Assembly (NCBI GenBank): GCA_003134815.1
Contig: PLCO01000058.1
Location: 21,755-85,754, forward strand
Source of the DNA: Acidobacteriaceae bacterium
GTDB lineage: Bacteria > Acidobacteriota > Terriglobia > Terriglobales > Acidobacteriaceae
Direction: 5' to 3'
Length of the DNA: 64,000 nt
Shown here: positions 8,525-17,271 of the stretch, piece after piece
Position numbering within the stretch: position 1 is the first letter of the stretch
Layout of the letters: every line of letters begins with the position of its first letter
Program-made: the position numbers and the translations under genes
The notes under the pieces: generated by a model
What the model saw: the letters and a program-made list of their open reading frames with translations, nothing else
Databases searched by the model: none
What the model was told of the DNA's origin: nothing

Positions 8525-9787
8525 ATGCACTCGAACACTACTGCAATCCTTCGATCAATTGCTGGAGCCGCGATGGTGATCGCAATCACGGCCGGTGCGC
8601 AGGCGCCGGCAACACCGCCGGCGGATTCAACGCCCACAGCCGCGCCGCAGGCTCCGCCAACTCCCCCAGCCGCGCCGACAGCGCCCGCCTCACCCACATG
8701 GAGCGTAGGCCCCATGGATTTGAGCGGGGTGGTTGACGGTTACTACAGCTTCAACTTCAACCGTCCCAACACGACTGACGGCTTCGACCAGATCAACCAG
8801 CTTTACAACTTCAACGATAAGACCGATCAGTTCGATCTGAGCATGGCAAAGCTTTCGCTGAACCACGACCCGGATCCGATTGGCGCGCACGTCGACTTCA
8901 TCTACGGCCGCGCCAACGACCTGATCAACAACTCTACGACAAACACCACGGCTCCTACCTTTGTCGCCTCGCAGCTTCCCTATCTCGAGCAGGCGTACCT
9001 CAGCGTGAAGCCACCCAAGGCCAAGGGCTTCGAACTGGACTTCGGCAAATACGTCACATCGGCCGGAGCGGAGGTCATCGAGGCGATGAGCAACTGGAAC
9101 TACTCGCGCTCGCTGCTGTTCGTGAATGCTATTCCCTACTGGCACTTCGGCGCGCGCACTTCGATGCCCGTGGGGAAGGTCGAAACCGTCGGATTCCAAT
9201 TATTCAACGGATGGAATAATGTCTCCAAGTCGAACGGAGGCGTCTCCGGAGCCTTTACCAGCTCGTTAGTAAAGCCAAAGTATAGTTGGTACGCGAATTA
9301 CCTGGTCGGCCCTGAAAACGCCAACACGGCAAGCGGGCTGCGCAACCTGATCGACACAACGGTGCTGTTCACGCCGCCCGGAAAGTTCAATGCATACGTC
9401 AACTTCGATTACGCGCAGAACCAGGACGCCTTCTACACCTGCACCACCTCCGAAAGCGGCTTCTGCGGCGACACCAAACTGAACAAGTGGTACGGCGTAG
9501 CCACTGCATTCCATGAGCAGGCGTCCACAAAGAATGCCATCGCAGGCCGATTTGAATGGTTTGACGATGCGAACGGCGTTCAAACAGGCTCTCCCGTCGG
9601 GAATACCCTCTACGAAGGCACCTTCACCTATGAGTACAAGTGGGTGGAAGGCGCGCTGATGCGCGTTGAATATCGCATCGACCATTCCAACAACCCGGAT
9701 TACTTTAACAAGCTGGCAGATCATTTTACCCGCCAGCAACAGACTCTGACGGTGGCGTTCATCGCCTTCTTCGGACCGCATCGCTAG
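8525..9787 (+). CDS. Outer-membrane beta-barrel porin
   Basis: 420 residues from the ATG chosen here, which has TTGGAGG ten bases upstream and starts directly with a signal peptide (MHSNTTAILRSIAGAAMVIA, cleavage after AGAQA). Residues about 26-60 are a Pro/Ala linker. The remainder alternates in the way of a beta barrel, with many aromatic residues, for example DGYYSFNFNRPN, DFGKYVTSAGAEVIEAMSNW and FHEQASTKNAIAGRFEWF, ending in VAFIAFFGPHR. It resembles the putative OmpL-like porins (BBP2 type) common in Acidobacteria. It lies between a KdpDE-like system and an APC permease, which suggests shared use in solute uptake, but the substrate is unknown. Confidence 0.85.
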   Translation: MHSNTTAILRSIAGAAMVIAITAGAQAPATPPADSTPTAAPQAPPTPPAAPTAPASPTWSVGPMDLSGVVDGYYSFNFNRPNTTDGFDQINQLYNFNDKTDQFDLSMAKLSLNHDPDPIGAHVDFIYGRANDLINNSTTNTTAPTFVASQLPYLEQAYLSVKPPKAKGFELDFGKYVTSAGAEVIEAMSNWNYSRSLLFVNAIPYWHFGARTSMPVGKVETVGFQLFNGWNNVSKSNGGVSGAFTSSLVKPKYSWYANYLVGPENANTASGLRNLIDTTVLFTPPGKFNAYVNFDYAQNQDAFYTCTTSESGFCGDTKLNKWYGVATAFHEQASTKNAIAGRFEWFDDANGVQTGSPVGNTLYEGTFTYEYKWVEGALMRVEYRIDHSNNPDYFNKLADHFTRQQQTLTVAFIAFFGPHR

Positions 9788-10047
9788 AAATGTTTCATTT
9801 CCTGGTTTTGTCCTGATGCGACTTTATTTGGTCCTGACGAGATGACCGATAGACTCGCGCTAACGCAGTCCAAACCGGGGCCCGCCCAAGCTTAACCAGG
9901 CAACAGGCAGGTCCCGCAGCAAGCCGCGGCAATGCTCGAAAGGTTCCCCGCCACCGATGAGCAGGCTGCCCATTTGAATTTGAGAAATCCCCGGGGGTAA
10001 GCCGCCGGGAGCCGCGAATACGAACTTCAAATCTCAGGAGAATGCTC

Positions 10048-11838
10048 ATGGCAGATCAGAAAGCACCTCAGATGCAGGCCACCCTGGGCCTAACCGGGTT
10101 GACCAGCAACGCAATGGCGCTCATCGCCCCCGGCGCCTTCCTTTGGCTCACGTTTTACATCCAAGCCACCACGGGTGTCGCAGGCCAGCCGTCGACCGCT
10201 CCCGCGATGTGGATCGGAATCTTCGCCGCGCTGCTGCTTTGCCTGGCGACTGCGGTAGCCTACGCCGAGATTTCCAAGCTCTATCCCGGCACAGGCTCCA
10301 GCTACTACTACGCTGAGCAGGCCATGCTCTCCAAGGACGGGGCTTTTAAATATGCCCGCATCTCCAAGTTCATCGTCGGCTGGGGCTCGCACCTCTACTA
10401 CTGGGTCTATCCCGGCGTGATGGTGGCCGTCACCGGCATCTTCTGCGGATACGTAGTTGGCTTCCTGTTTCCCAACTTCATGAGCGGCTCCAACCCTGGC
10501 CCACTTTTCATGGCTTTGGTTGCGGTTCTCTTCTCATTCTTTGTTGCCTGGATCGCGGCCAAGGGCGCAGGCGCATCGACGGCCGTCAACCTGGCCATCA
10601 ATGTGGTCCAAATCTCCGCACTGGTGGTCTTCAGTGTTCTGGCCCTCGGCTATCGCGCCAACCATCCCGACGGCACGCCTGGCTTCCAGTACGACTCGCA
10701 ATCGCTGGCGACTTACACCTACCAGTTCGCGACGGCCAAAGACGGCTCGACCATGCGCGATGCCAGCGGCGTTCCTCTGCCGCTGCTTGACGCGGCCGGC
10801 AAGCCCGTCCCGTTCGTCATCACCTACCCGACCACAGACTCGACCGGCAACTTCCTCACCCATCCCAATGCCGCTTCGGTGATTGGCGTGCACAAGCTCA
10901 GCTACATGTTTATTCAAGCGACGGTCGCCATTCTCATCCTCGTCGGATTTGAATCGGTCACCTCGATGGGAGGCGAGGCAAAAAATCCGACCAAACACAT
11001 TCCCATCGCCGTTATTGCATCGCTGTTGATTCAGGGGTTGTTCTGCTACCTCTTTGAGTACTTCTGCGCTAATTACTTCCTCAACTCGGGGTATACCATG
11101 GCAAGCGCAACCGGTTCGGCGGCGCCCATCGGCGACATGATGATTATTGTCGGCGACGCGCTGCTTGGCCAGGGCCATGGCAAGTACTTCATGGAGGTTG
11201 AGGCCTTTACGGTATTCCTCGCGCTCATCGGCACGACGCTGGCCTGCATGAACACCGGCGCACGCGTCACCTACGCCATGGGCAAGGACGACGAGGCCCC
11301 GGAGCACTTCGGCATTCTCCACGCCGAGTCCCTTTCACCGCGCAAGGCCATCTGGACGCTGGCCTGGATCTCCGCGGTCATCGGCGTTGTGGCTGTCTCA
11401 CTGGTCTTCGGCGACGCCAGCGCGCCCTCCGATGCCACCATTGCGGCTCTGCCTCACGGCCTCTTCTCCAGCTTCGGCTACCTTCCGCACGATACCCTGG
11501 CCAAGCTGCCCAACTCACTGCTGGCCATCACGCTCACATCCAACTTCGGCACCTTCATTCTCTACGCCCTCAGTTGCTTCCTGTGCATGGTGGCGTACAG
11601 TGGGCGGCCCGATTACAGCTTCCTGAAGCACACGCTGATTCCGGGATTCGGTTTGATCGCCAACCTGATCTGCATGGGCTTCTACGTGGCCGGCCCATTC
11701 TTCAACCTCGGCACAAAGATGGAGCCCCTTACCGCGCTAGGCATCGCAGGGATATGGGGCATCTACGGAGCCATCTACTTCCTGCGGTCTTCCAAGGCCA
11801 AGGGCAAAACGGTGCTGTTGACCTCCAGAAGTACCTAG
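10048..11838 (+). CDS. APC-superfamily permease
   Basis: 596 residues with about 12 hydrophobic helices. The N-terminal part (GLTSNAMALIAPGAFLWLTF, then AYAEISKLYPGTGSSYYYAEQ) is typical of the amino acid-polyamine-cation superfamily. A long hydrophilic loop of about 80 residues (about 200-285) separates helices in the middle, and VGFESVTSMGGEAKNPTKHIP follows. The start at 10048 is preferred over ATG 10042 because AGGAG (10036-10040) is seven bases from it but only one base from the other. Most members move amino acids; some move potassium. The nearby KdpDE-like genes make a cation role worth testing but do not prove it. Confidence 0.85.
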   Translation: MADQKAPQMQATLGLTGLTSNAMALIAPGAFLWLTFYIQATTGVAGQPSTAPAMWIGIFAALLLCLATAVAYAEISKLYPGTGSSYYYAEQAMLSKDGAFKYARISKFIVGWGSHLYYWVYPGVMVAVTGIFCGYVVGFLFPNFMSGSNPGPLFMALVAVLFSFFVAWIAAKGAGASTAVNLAINVVQISALVVFSVLALGYRANHPDGTPGFQYDSQSLATYTYQFATAKDGSTMRDASGVPLPLLDAAGKPVPFVITYPTTDSTGNFLTHPNAASVIGVHKLSYMFIQATVAILILVGFESVTSMGGEAKNPTKHIPIAVIASLLIQGLFCYLFEYFCANYFLNSGYTMASATGSAAPIGDMMIIVGDALLGQGHGKYFMEVEAFTVFLALIGTTLACMNTGARVTYAMGKDDEAPEHFGILHAESLSPRKAIWTLAWISAVIGVVAVSLVFGDASAPSDATIAALPHGLFSSFGYLPHDTLAKLPNSLLAITLTSNFGTFILYALSCFLCMVAYSGRPDYSFLKHTLIPGFGLIANLICMGFYVAGPFFNLGTKMEPLTALGIAGIWGIYGAIYFLRSSKAKGKTVLLTSRST

Positions 11839-11960
11839 AAAATAACACGTCAACCAAGTCAACAATCTGGGTGGATCCTCTCCTCGGCCTCGTTATGAGA
11901 GGCTGGGGAGAGGCGACCACCCATCGCTGTTTTTGGGGTTCGCACCCGAATACGTGTTCT

Positions 11961-12003
11961 GACATTTTTCAGATTTTTGTTCCTGATACCTGTTCTGATA
12001 CTT
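11961..12003 (+). repeat. Degenerate simple repeat before the PP2C gene
   Basis: The run GTTCCTGATACCTGTTCTGAT and its flanks is a decayed version of the CTGATCC/CTGTTCC repeats seen elsewhere in the window. It separates the permease gene from the phosphatase gene and gives no sign of a promoter or ribosome site. Confidence 0.45.
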
Positions 12004-12040
12004 GATAGAGATCGGCATCTCCCCTCATCAATTCCGCGAG

Positions 12041-12865
12041 ATGCTTCACGCGGCGGCGCATATGTTGGACGTACAGTTCGGCCAGGCAAGCGACTTCGGT
12101 AAAGTCCGTACCAACAACGAAGACGCCATGGGCTCTTTTATCCCCTCCACGCGTCAGCAGGGACGCTCCCACGGCTTTCTCTTTGTCGTTGCCGATGGAG
12201 TCGGCGGAATGGATCTGGGCGAGGTGGCCTCGGCCACCGCCGTCTCGGTTATGATCGAGCAGTTTGCCAAGGCGCAATCGGGCGCCATGCTCATCAGCCT
12301 GCTGCCCCGTCTCATCGAATACGCCAATTCCGCTGTGCACGATCGCAGGCTCGAGCCCCAATACCGCGGCAAGAATATGGCCACCACCCTCGTCGCCTGC
12401 GCTTTGCGTTACGATCAGGCCATCGTCTCGCACGTGGGCGATTCGCGCTGCTATCTGGTGCGGAACGGCCAGGCCCGGCAAGTGACGCAGGACCACACTC
12501 TGGTCAACGAGCAGCGCAAGATGGGATTGATCTCTGCCAGCGACATTTCTTCTTCCGACGCCCGCCACGTTCTCCTTCGCTCCGTCGGGCCGGAAATGTT
12601 TGTCTCCCCGGACACCTCCGCCCTCAGCCTGCAGCCGGGCGATGTTCTTGTTCTGTCGACTGACGGCCTGCACGACGAGATGGGCGAGGCAGAAATCGCC
12701 TCGATCGCTTCGCAAAAAAAAGATGCTAACCAGATCGCGCACGACCTCGTCGCCCGCGCGGTGGAAATCGACGGCGGCGACAACACCACGGCGCAGGTGA
12801 TCCGCGTGCGATCGGTGGAGCAGGTAGGAATGTATCGCGGCCGCCCTTACAGGCTGCCGGTTTAA
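12041..12865 (+). CDS. PP2C-family Ser/Thr protein phosphatase
   Basis: Metal-dependent phosphatase that removes phosphate from Ser/Thr, normally opposing a Hanks-type kinase. Motifs in order: FGQASDFGKVRTNNEDA, FLFVVADGVGGMDLGEVAS with metal-binding Asp, GKNMATTLVACAL, IVSHVGDSRCYLVRNG, QDHTLVNEQ, LVLSTDGLHDEM and GGDNTTAQVI. All the acidic metal ligands expected for the family are present. The start is uncertain: ATG 12041, ATG 12062 and a TTG at 12002 are in frame and none has a strong ribosome site. 12041 is a compromise. The kinase gene follows 153 bp later on the same strand. Confidence 0.92.
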   Translation: MLHAAAHMLDVQFGQASDFGKVRTNNEDAMGSFIPSTRQQGRSHGFLFVVADGVGGMDLGEVASATAVSVMIEQFAKAQSGAMLISLLPRLIEYANSAVHDRRLEPQYRGKNMATTLVACALRYDQAIVSHVGDSRCYLVRNGQARQVTQDHTLVNEQRKMGLISASDISSSDARHVLLRSVGPEMFVSPDTSALSLQPGDVLVLSTDGLHDEMGEAEIASIASQKKDANQIAHDLVARAVEIDGGDNTTAQVIRVRSVEQVGMYRGRPYRLPV

Positions 12866-12883
12866 GAGACTGGTTGCGCTTTT

Positions 12884-12960
12884 TCCCTGATCCTGAGATT
12901 CGAACGTTTCGCTGTCCTCCCTGCCTTACGCATTTTGATCCCTGCCTTACACAATCCTTA
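12884..12960 (+). repeat. Simple repeat between phosphatase and kinase genes
   Basis: Contains TTTTTCCCTGATCCTG, TCCTCCCTGCCTTACGC and TGATCCCTGCCTTAC. These are complementary-strand versions of the CAGGGAT motif, with GTAAGGCAGGG appearing twice on the minus strand. Confidence 0.6.
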
Positions 12961-13018
12961 CTATCTCCGGTGCTTTCACCCGGTACAGTAAAGAAGGCCC
13001 GATGGAGCGCGCAGCAAG

Positions 13019-13993
13019 ATGAGTTATTACGACGTGATTGAGCCGGGAACTGAGCTGGATTTCTACCGCATCGACGCGCCTATCGCCAAAAGCGGCATGG
13101 CCACCATCTTCCGCGCCACCGACAAGCGCGACGGCCGGACTGTTGCTCTCAAAATCCCTCATCCCGACATGGAAGCCGATCCCATCCTCTCCGACCGCTT
13201 CAAGCGCGAAGCTGCGATCGGCGAGCGCCTCGTACATCCCAACGTCATGCGCGTTTTCGGTGGTGAGAAGCGTTCCCGCATTTACATGGTCATGGAGTGG
13301 TGCCCGGGCCGCCTGCTGCGCCATATTCTCGATGAAGGCCGGCTTCCCCAGGACCGCGCAATTCGGATTGCTATCGAGGTACTCAAGGCGCTGGATTACA
13401 TCCACTCGAATGGTGTCGTCCACCGCGATCTCAAGCCGGAAAACATCATGGTCGATGACGACGACCACATCAAGCTCATCGACTTCGGCATCGCCGGCGA
13501 CACGGCCTCGCGCCGCCTCACCTACGCCAACTTCACTACCATGCTGGGTACGCCCAATTACATCGCTCCCGAGCAAGTGAAGGGCAAACGCGGCGACGGC
13601 CGCACCGATCTATACTCGATGGGCGTCATTCTCTACGAAATGCTCACAGGCAAACTTCCCTTCTCCGGCCCCACACCCATGGCCGCCATGAATGACCGCC
13701 TGCTGAACCATCCTCTTCCGCCCAGCGTGGCCGATCCCTCTGTCTCGCCGCAGTTACAGGAGATCTTGTATCGCGCTCTGGAGCGTGATCCCAAGAATCG
13801 CTACGCTACCGCTAAAGAGTTCATCCACGACCTCGAACACCCCGATCAGGTCGGCGTGGAGGAACGCCCCGAACTCCTCCATTGGCAAAAGCGCAAATCA
13901 CAGCTCTCCCGCAAGATTCTCTACTACACGGGGCTGGCGCTGATCCCGGTGGTGATTTTGATCGTGATGATTCTCATCTCGCGGTATCACTGA
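13019..13993 (+). CDS. Tail-anchored Hanks-type Ser/Thr protein kinase
   Basis: 324 residues. The kinase domain (about 15-275) has ATP-binding Lys45 in VALKIPHP, catalytic Asp137 in VVHRDLKPENIMV, DFG at 155-157 and GTPNYIAPEQ. The glycine-rich loop is reduced (IAKSGMATIFRA). After the domain comes a short basic linker and one membrane helix (about 298-321, YYTGLALIPVVILIVMILI) with only three residues beyond it. So, unlike PknB, it has no outside sensor domain and must be controlled from the cytoplasm or through partners. With the PP2C gene upstream it forms a kinase-phosphatase pair. Confidence 0.93.
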   Translation: MSYYDVIEPGTELDFYRIDAPIAKSGMATIFRATDKRDGRTVALKIPHPDMEADPILSDRFKREAAIGERLVHPNVMRVFGGEKRSRIYMVMEWCPGRLLRHILDEGRLPQDRAIRIAIEVLKALDYIHSNGVVHRDLKPENIMVDDDDHIKLIDFGIAGDTASRRLTYANFTTMLGTPNYIAPEQVKGKRGDGRTDLYSMGVILYEMLTGKLPFSGPTPMAAMNDRLLNHPLPPSVADPSVSPQLQEILYRALERDPKNRYATAKEFIHDLEHPDQVGVEERPELLHWQKRKSQLSRKILYYTGLALIPVVILIVMILISRYH

Positions 13994-14145
13994 CGCGCGA
14001 GAAGGATTTGAATGAGATCGAGCCGTCCGCTTGGTTGCTTCGAGCGGCCAGTATCACTTGTTGCTGGCCGTTATGTCCCACTGAGCGTATTCTGGGACTT
14101 TCGAGAGAACAGCACGAGCCAAGATCGATCTAAGGAGAAAAACCC

Positions 14146-14379
14146 GTGAAATCGTACATCTTTCGCGTGATTCTTGAACCGGACGAGCAGGCTTGGCGCG
14201 CTTACATTCCTGACCTTGAGGCAAAAGGCGGCGCCACCTGGGGCAAGACGCGAGAAGAGGCGTTGGGGAATATTCGTGAAGTGGCTCAACTGGTGATTGA
14301 ATCGATGCTGGAGGACGGTGAACCGCTCCCGACGGGTATAACCGAAATGAGCGAACCGGTAGTTGCTGTCACGGTATGA
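14146..14379 (+). CDS. hicB: HicB-family antitoxin
   Basis: 77 residues. GTG start with AAGGAG at 14132-14137. The fold is the partial RNase H-like HicB type: YIFRVILEPDEQAWRAYIPDLE, then the WGKTREEALGNIREVAQLVIESM helix and EPLPTG. It has no C-terminal DNA-binding domain, as is common for short HicB proteins. It binds and blocks HicA. Its stop codon overlaps the hicA start (ATGA), with the antitoxin first, which ensures that some antitoxin is made before toxin. Confidence 0.93.
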   Translation: MKSYIFRVILEPDEQAWRAYIPDLEAKGGATWGKTREEALGNIREVAQLVIESMLEDGEPLPTGITEMSEPVVAVTV

Positions 14380-14624
14380 AGGTGGACTACGCGCGCCTAC
14401 GCTCAACGCCAGCTCGCCGCCTTGCATCCGCTCTCCACGATGACGGCTTCAACCTTCACCGGCAGAAGGGCAGCCATCGTCACTATCGGCATCCTGATGG
14501 CCGCCGCGTCACCCTCTCCTTTCACCACTCGTCGGACAGCTTTCCTCTGGAAACTCTCAAAAGCATTATCGAGATCCAAGCTCGCTGGACAGAAGCAGAT
14601 CTGCAGCGGCTCGGATTGATCTGA
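14376..14624 (+). CDS. hicA: HicA-family toxin (mRNA interferase)
   Basis: 82 residues with the double-stranded-RNA-binding-like HicA fold. The active-site histidine is expected in KGSHRHYRHPDG, which is present, followed by RRVTLSFH. HicA toxins cleave mRNA and stop translation until HicB neutralises them. The gene overlaps hicB by 4 bp and has no ribosome site of its own, so it should be translated by coupling. The C-terminal part (ETLKSIIEIQARWTEADL) is a little longer than usual. Confidence 0.9.
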   Translation: MKVDYARLRSTPARRLASALHDDGFNLHRQKGSHRHYRHPDGRRVTLSFHHSSDSFPLETLKSIIEIQARWTEADLQRLGLI

Positions 14625-14675
14625 AAGCGACTGAGGATCAACTCAGCTTCCGCTGACCAACATTCCCCGGCCGGC

Positions 14676-15734
14676 TTACTTTGGGCTTGCCGTTTTGATG
14701 CTCGCTTCGATTTCTTCAGTGAGCGCTTCAGCCGCGTCTATGCAGTCTTTGCGGCTCACGTCGCGATGCGTCACTACGCGAATCGCGTCCGGCCCGAATG
14801 CGCCCACCAGAACTCCGCGCGTCTTGAGCCGCGCTGCCAACTCACCCGCGCCCTTCCTCGCCATCAACCGGAAGATAACGATATTTGTCTCCACCGTCGC
14901 GAGATCGATGACGACTCCTTCAACGTGCGCCAGCGCCTCTGCTAGCAGACGCACATTGGCGTGATCCTCAGCGAGCCGCTTCGGGCCCTCTTCAAGCGCG
15001 ATCAACCCCGCAGCGGCGAGCACACCCGCCTGCCTCATGCCGCCGCCTAATGCTTTGCGGTAAACACGCGCTCGGGCGATCAATGCCGCCGACGCCACCA
15101 GCATTGATCCAACCGGCGCGCCCAATCCTTTCGACAGGCAAAACATCACCGTATCGAAGCCGCGCGTCAGCGCCTTCACATCGACACCGAGCGCGACCGC
15201 AGCGTTGAAGATGCGCGCTCCGTCTAAGTGCGAGGGAAGCTTGTGCGCTCGTGCACCTTCCCAGATCTCCTCCAGAACTTCAGGGCGCGAGCAGCGCCCA
15301 CCCGCCAAGTTTGCGGTGTTCTCAATTTCGATCAGGCCCGTTGCTGCGCGGAATCCTCCATAGGGGCTGATCGCCGGCTCGATGTGCTTCCACGTCAGAA
15401 TGCCGCCCTCGGCCGGCACGGCGCGGATCAGGCAGCCGGAAAAGACCGCCGTCGTCGCCATCTCGTAGTCGAGAATGTGGGCCCGCGATTCTGCAATCAC
15501 TTCCTGGCCGGGCTGCGTCAGCGCGCGAATCGCAATCTGGTTGCCCATGGTGCCAGTAGGCACAAACAGCGCCGCCTCACGGCCAAACGTCTCCGCCGCG
15601 CGCCGCTCTAACAAATTAACGGTGGGGTCCTCGCCGTAAACGTCGTCGCCAACCTCGGCTGCGGCCATCGCCGCGCGCATCTCCGGCGTCGGCTTGGTTA
15701 CGGTGTCGGAACGCAAATCAATGATGCCTGCCAA
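14676..15734 (-). CDS. ltaE: Low-specificity L-threonine aldolase
   Basis: PLP enzyme splitting threonine or allo-threonine into glycine and acetaldehyde. 352 residues. It begins [17 protein letters not shown] and has [13 protein letters not shown], His86 stacking region [15 protein letters not shown] (169-178) and PLP-binding Lys202 in [12 protein letters not shown]. All are standard for the family. The start overlaps the end of an upstream small membrane-protein gene by 17 bp, so the two probably share a transcript. Confidence 0.95.
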   Translation of the reverse strand: MAGIIDLRSDTVTKPTPEMRAAMAAAEVGDDVYGEDPTVNLLERRAAETFGREAALFVPTGTMGNQIAIRALTQPGQEVIAESRAHILDYEMATTAVFSGCLIRAVPAEGGILTWKHIEPAISPYGGFRAATGLIEIENTANLAGGRCSRPEVLEEIWEGARAHKLPSHLDGARIFNAAVALGVDVKALTRGFDTVMFCLSKGLGAPVGSMLVASAALIARARVYRKALGGGMRQAGVLAAAGLIALEEGPKRLAEDHANVRLLAEALAHVEGVVIDLATVETNIVIFRLMARKGAGELAARLKTRGVLVGAFGPDAIRVVTHRDVSRKDCIDAAEALTEEIEASIKTASPK

Positions 15735-16032
15735 AGCTTCTCCACTTCCCTTCCATCAGGGTTCTAAGCAACGGACCGATGAGTCCCAGCGCGGCGACTG
15801 CAAATATTACCCCGTCGACCGTCTCTCCGAGCCTTCCTCCGATTGCGTCTCCGACCAATCCGGAGCAATAGATTAAGGGAATCGAAAACGCACCGAACGC
15901 TCCAAAAAAGAGCGCTGCCCTCCGCTCTTTCTTCTCGAAGTTATCCAAGAAGAAACGGAGCAACCAGCGCGCCGCGAAATAGAAAAGTAAACCGATCGGG
16001 ACGCAAAACAAGAGCGCAATTGAGATGGGCAT
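15718..16032 (-). CDS. Small integral membrane protein of unknown function
   Basis: 104 residues with three likely membrane helices: about 4-26 ([20 protein letters not shown]), about 40-62 and about 70-90 ([15 protein letters not shown]). Charged loop [13 protein letters not shown] lies between the first two. No motif is recognised. It sits upstream of ltaE with a 17-bp overlap, which supports it being real, but I see no functional link. Confidence 0.6.
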   Translation of the reverse strand: MPISIALLFCVPIGLLFYFAARWLLRFFLDNFEKKERRAALFFGAFGAFSIPLIYCSGLVGDAIGGRLGETVDGVIFAVAALGLIGPLLRTLMEGKWRSFGRHH

Positions 16033-16041
16033 ATCGTCCGC

Positions 16042-16074
16042 CGTTCCCTATTCCCTGTCCCTTATTCCCTGCCT
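16042..16074 (-). repeat. GGGA-type simple repeat abutting a stop codon
   Basis: On the minus strand the TAA of the gene ending at 16075 continues straight into AGGCAGGGAATAAGGGAC and then AGGGAATAGGGAACGG. Same polarity and position as after trpE. The stop may be part of the repeat (TAAAGGCAGGG). Confidence 0.75.
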
Positions 16075-17067
16075 TTAAGGTATCTCCTTCATCGGCAGCT
16101 CCATCACCGGAGTGCGCTTGCCGTCCTTCTCCGCATAGGCCCATAGGCCGTGAAAGTTTGCGCGGATTCCCGGCTGTGCTTTCAGGAACGCGCTCATCAC
16201 CGCAGTCGCCTCCGTGCGCAACGCCGCAGGGTCGGTCACGCCTGTTGACTCATACGCCACGCCCAGATCGGGCTCGTGCAGCGAGGCATCGAGTCCCACC
16301 TCATCGATCTTCCAGGTGCGGTCGCCGTCGGGCAGCGACAAGGGAAACTGGCTCTGCGGCGAAGGCGCGATCAGAGACTGTTCCTGGTGCAGCTTCTGTA
16401 AATTCGGCGAGGAGATAAAATCCACCGGCAGCAAAAGGTAGCGCGCAGCGTCGTAGGCGAACCACGCGGACCACGGATCGGGTTTGGGATCGGCAGCGGC
16501 CCAATGCCGCGCGCGCACCCAGTACCAAACGCCGTCGTGCCCATCGAAGACTCCCGGCCGTACCGTCAGCCCGGCAAGCTTCCACGAGGTTGCAGCGCCA
16601 TCCCACGCCAGCACCAGCCCTACCTGCCCGGCCAGCGGCGCGCCAGCCGCATCGCCCAGCACCACGGCGTAGCGCCCCGGCGGCAACGCTGTCATATTAA
16701 TGGTCACGGTGAGCGATCCCGTCGAGTTGGAGCAGAAGAACTGCGTGTCGGCAGTTGCGGTCTGGTCGCTTGCGTCTAAAAGATATACATCGCGCAACTT
16801 GAATTTCCCGCCCTTGACCAGCGGCGCGGCTTGGTCGGCCGCAGCGCGAATGCCCTCCCATTGCGAAGCCTCCTGCGGCAGCAGGTTAGCTTGCAGCGTG
16901 TTAAAGTCCTGCGCCATCACGGCGGTCGCCATCCGGCCCCCGGCCGTGGACAGCGCATCGCGGTCGAGCGAACCCAGCTCGGCTGTCGCGGTACAGCTCG
17001 TCGCCCGGCTTTCGAGCGGCGCAAGCAACAATGTCGACGCTATTACAATCCACCATCCGATGCGCAT
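16075..17067 (-). CDS. Exported protein of unknown function
   Basis: 330 residues from the start chosen here, where a signal peptide (MRIGWWIVIASTLLLAPLES, then RATS) begins. ATG 17079 four codons upstream, with GGAGAGG just before it, is an equally good start. The frame stays open for 72 more codons upstream, but those encode Arg-rich sequence unlike an exported protein. The mature part has a helical start (AELGSLDRDALSTAGGRMATAVMAQDF), then strand-rich sequence (LTVTINMTALPPGRYAVVLGDAAG, GLVLAWDGAATSWKLAGL) and VRARHWAAADPKPDPWSAWF. I do not recognise the family. Confidence 0.75.
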   Translation of the reverse strand: MRIGWWIVIASTLLLAPLESRATSCTATAELGSLDRDALSTAGGRMATAVMAQDFNTLQANLLPQEASQWEGIRAAADQAAPLVKGGKFKLRDVYLLDASDQTATADTQFFCSNSTGSLTVTINMTALPPGRYAVVLGDAAGAPLAGQVGLVLAWDGAATSWKLAGLTVRPGVFDGHDGVWYWVRARHWAAADPKPDPWSAWFAYDAARYLLLPVDFISSPNLQKLHQEQSLIAPSPQSQFPLSLPDGDRTWKIDEVGLDASLHEPDLGVAYESTGVTDPAALRTEATAVMSAFLKAQPGIRANFHGLWAYAEKDGKRTPVMELPMKEIP

Positions 17068-17271
17068 TCCCGCCAGCATCCTCTCCGCCTGAAGAATCTT
17101 TGTTGAGCCCACTTTCGAGCGTCCATCGGCCACTGCTAGTCTATTACCTAGAGCAGCCGGAAAGTAGTCCAGCAGCCGAGCGCCGCGGCCTCTCGCGAGA
17201 ACACGGCAGCACCATTCGACTTTGACCGGCCGCGGCCTGCTACTGAAATAGACTCGAAGGAGGCGATTCCG

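Noticed and set aside
9788..10047. A possible riboswitch before the APC permease
   Set aside because: The sequence AAAGGTTCCCCGCC drew attention, but I could not match the conserved core of the ydaO or any other riboswitch class by eye.
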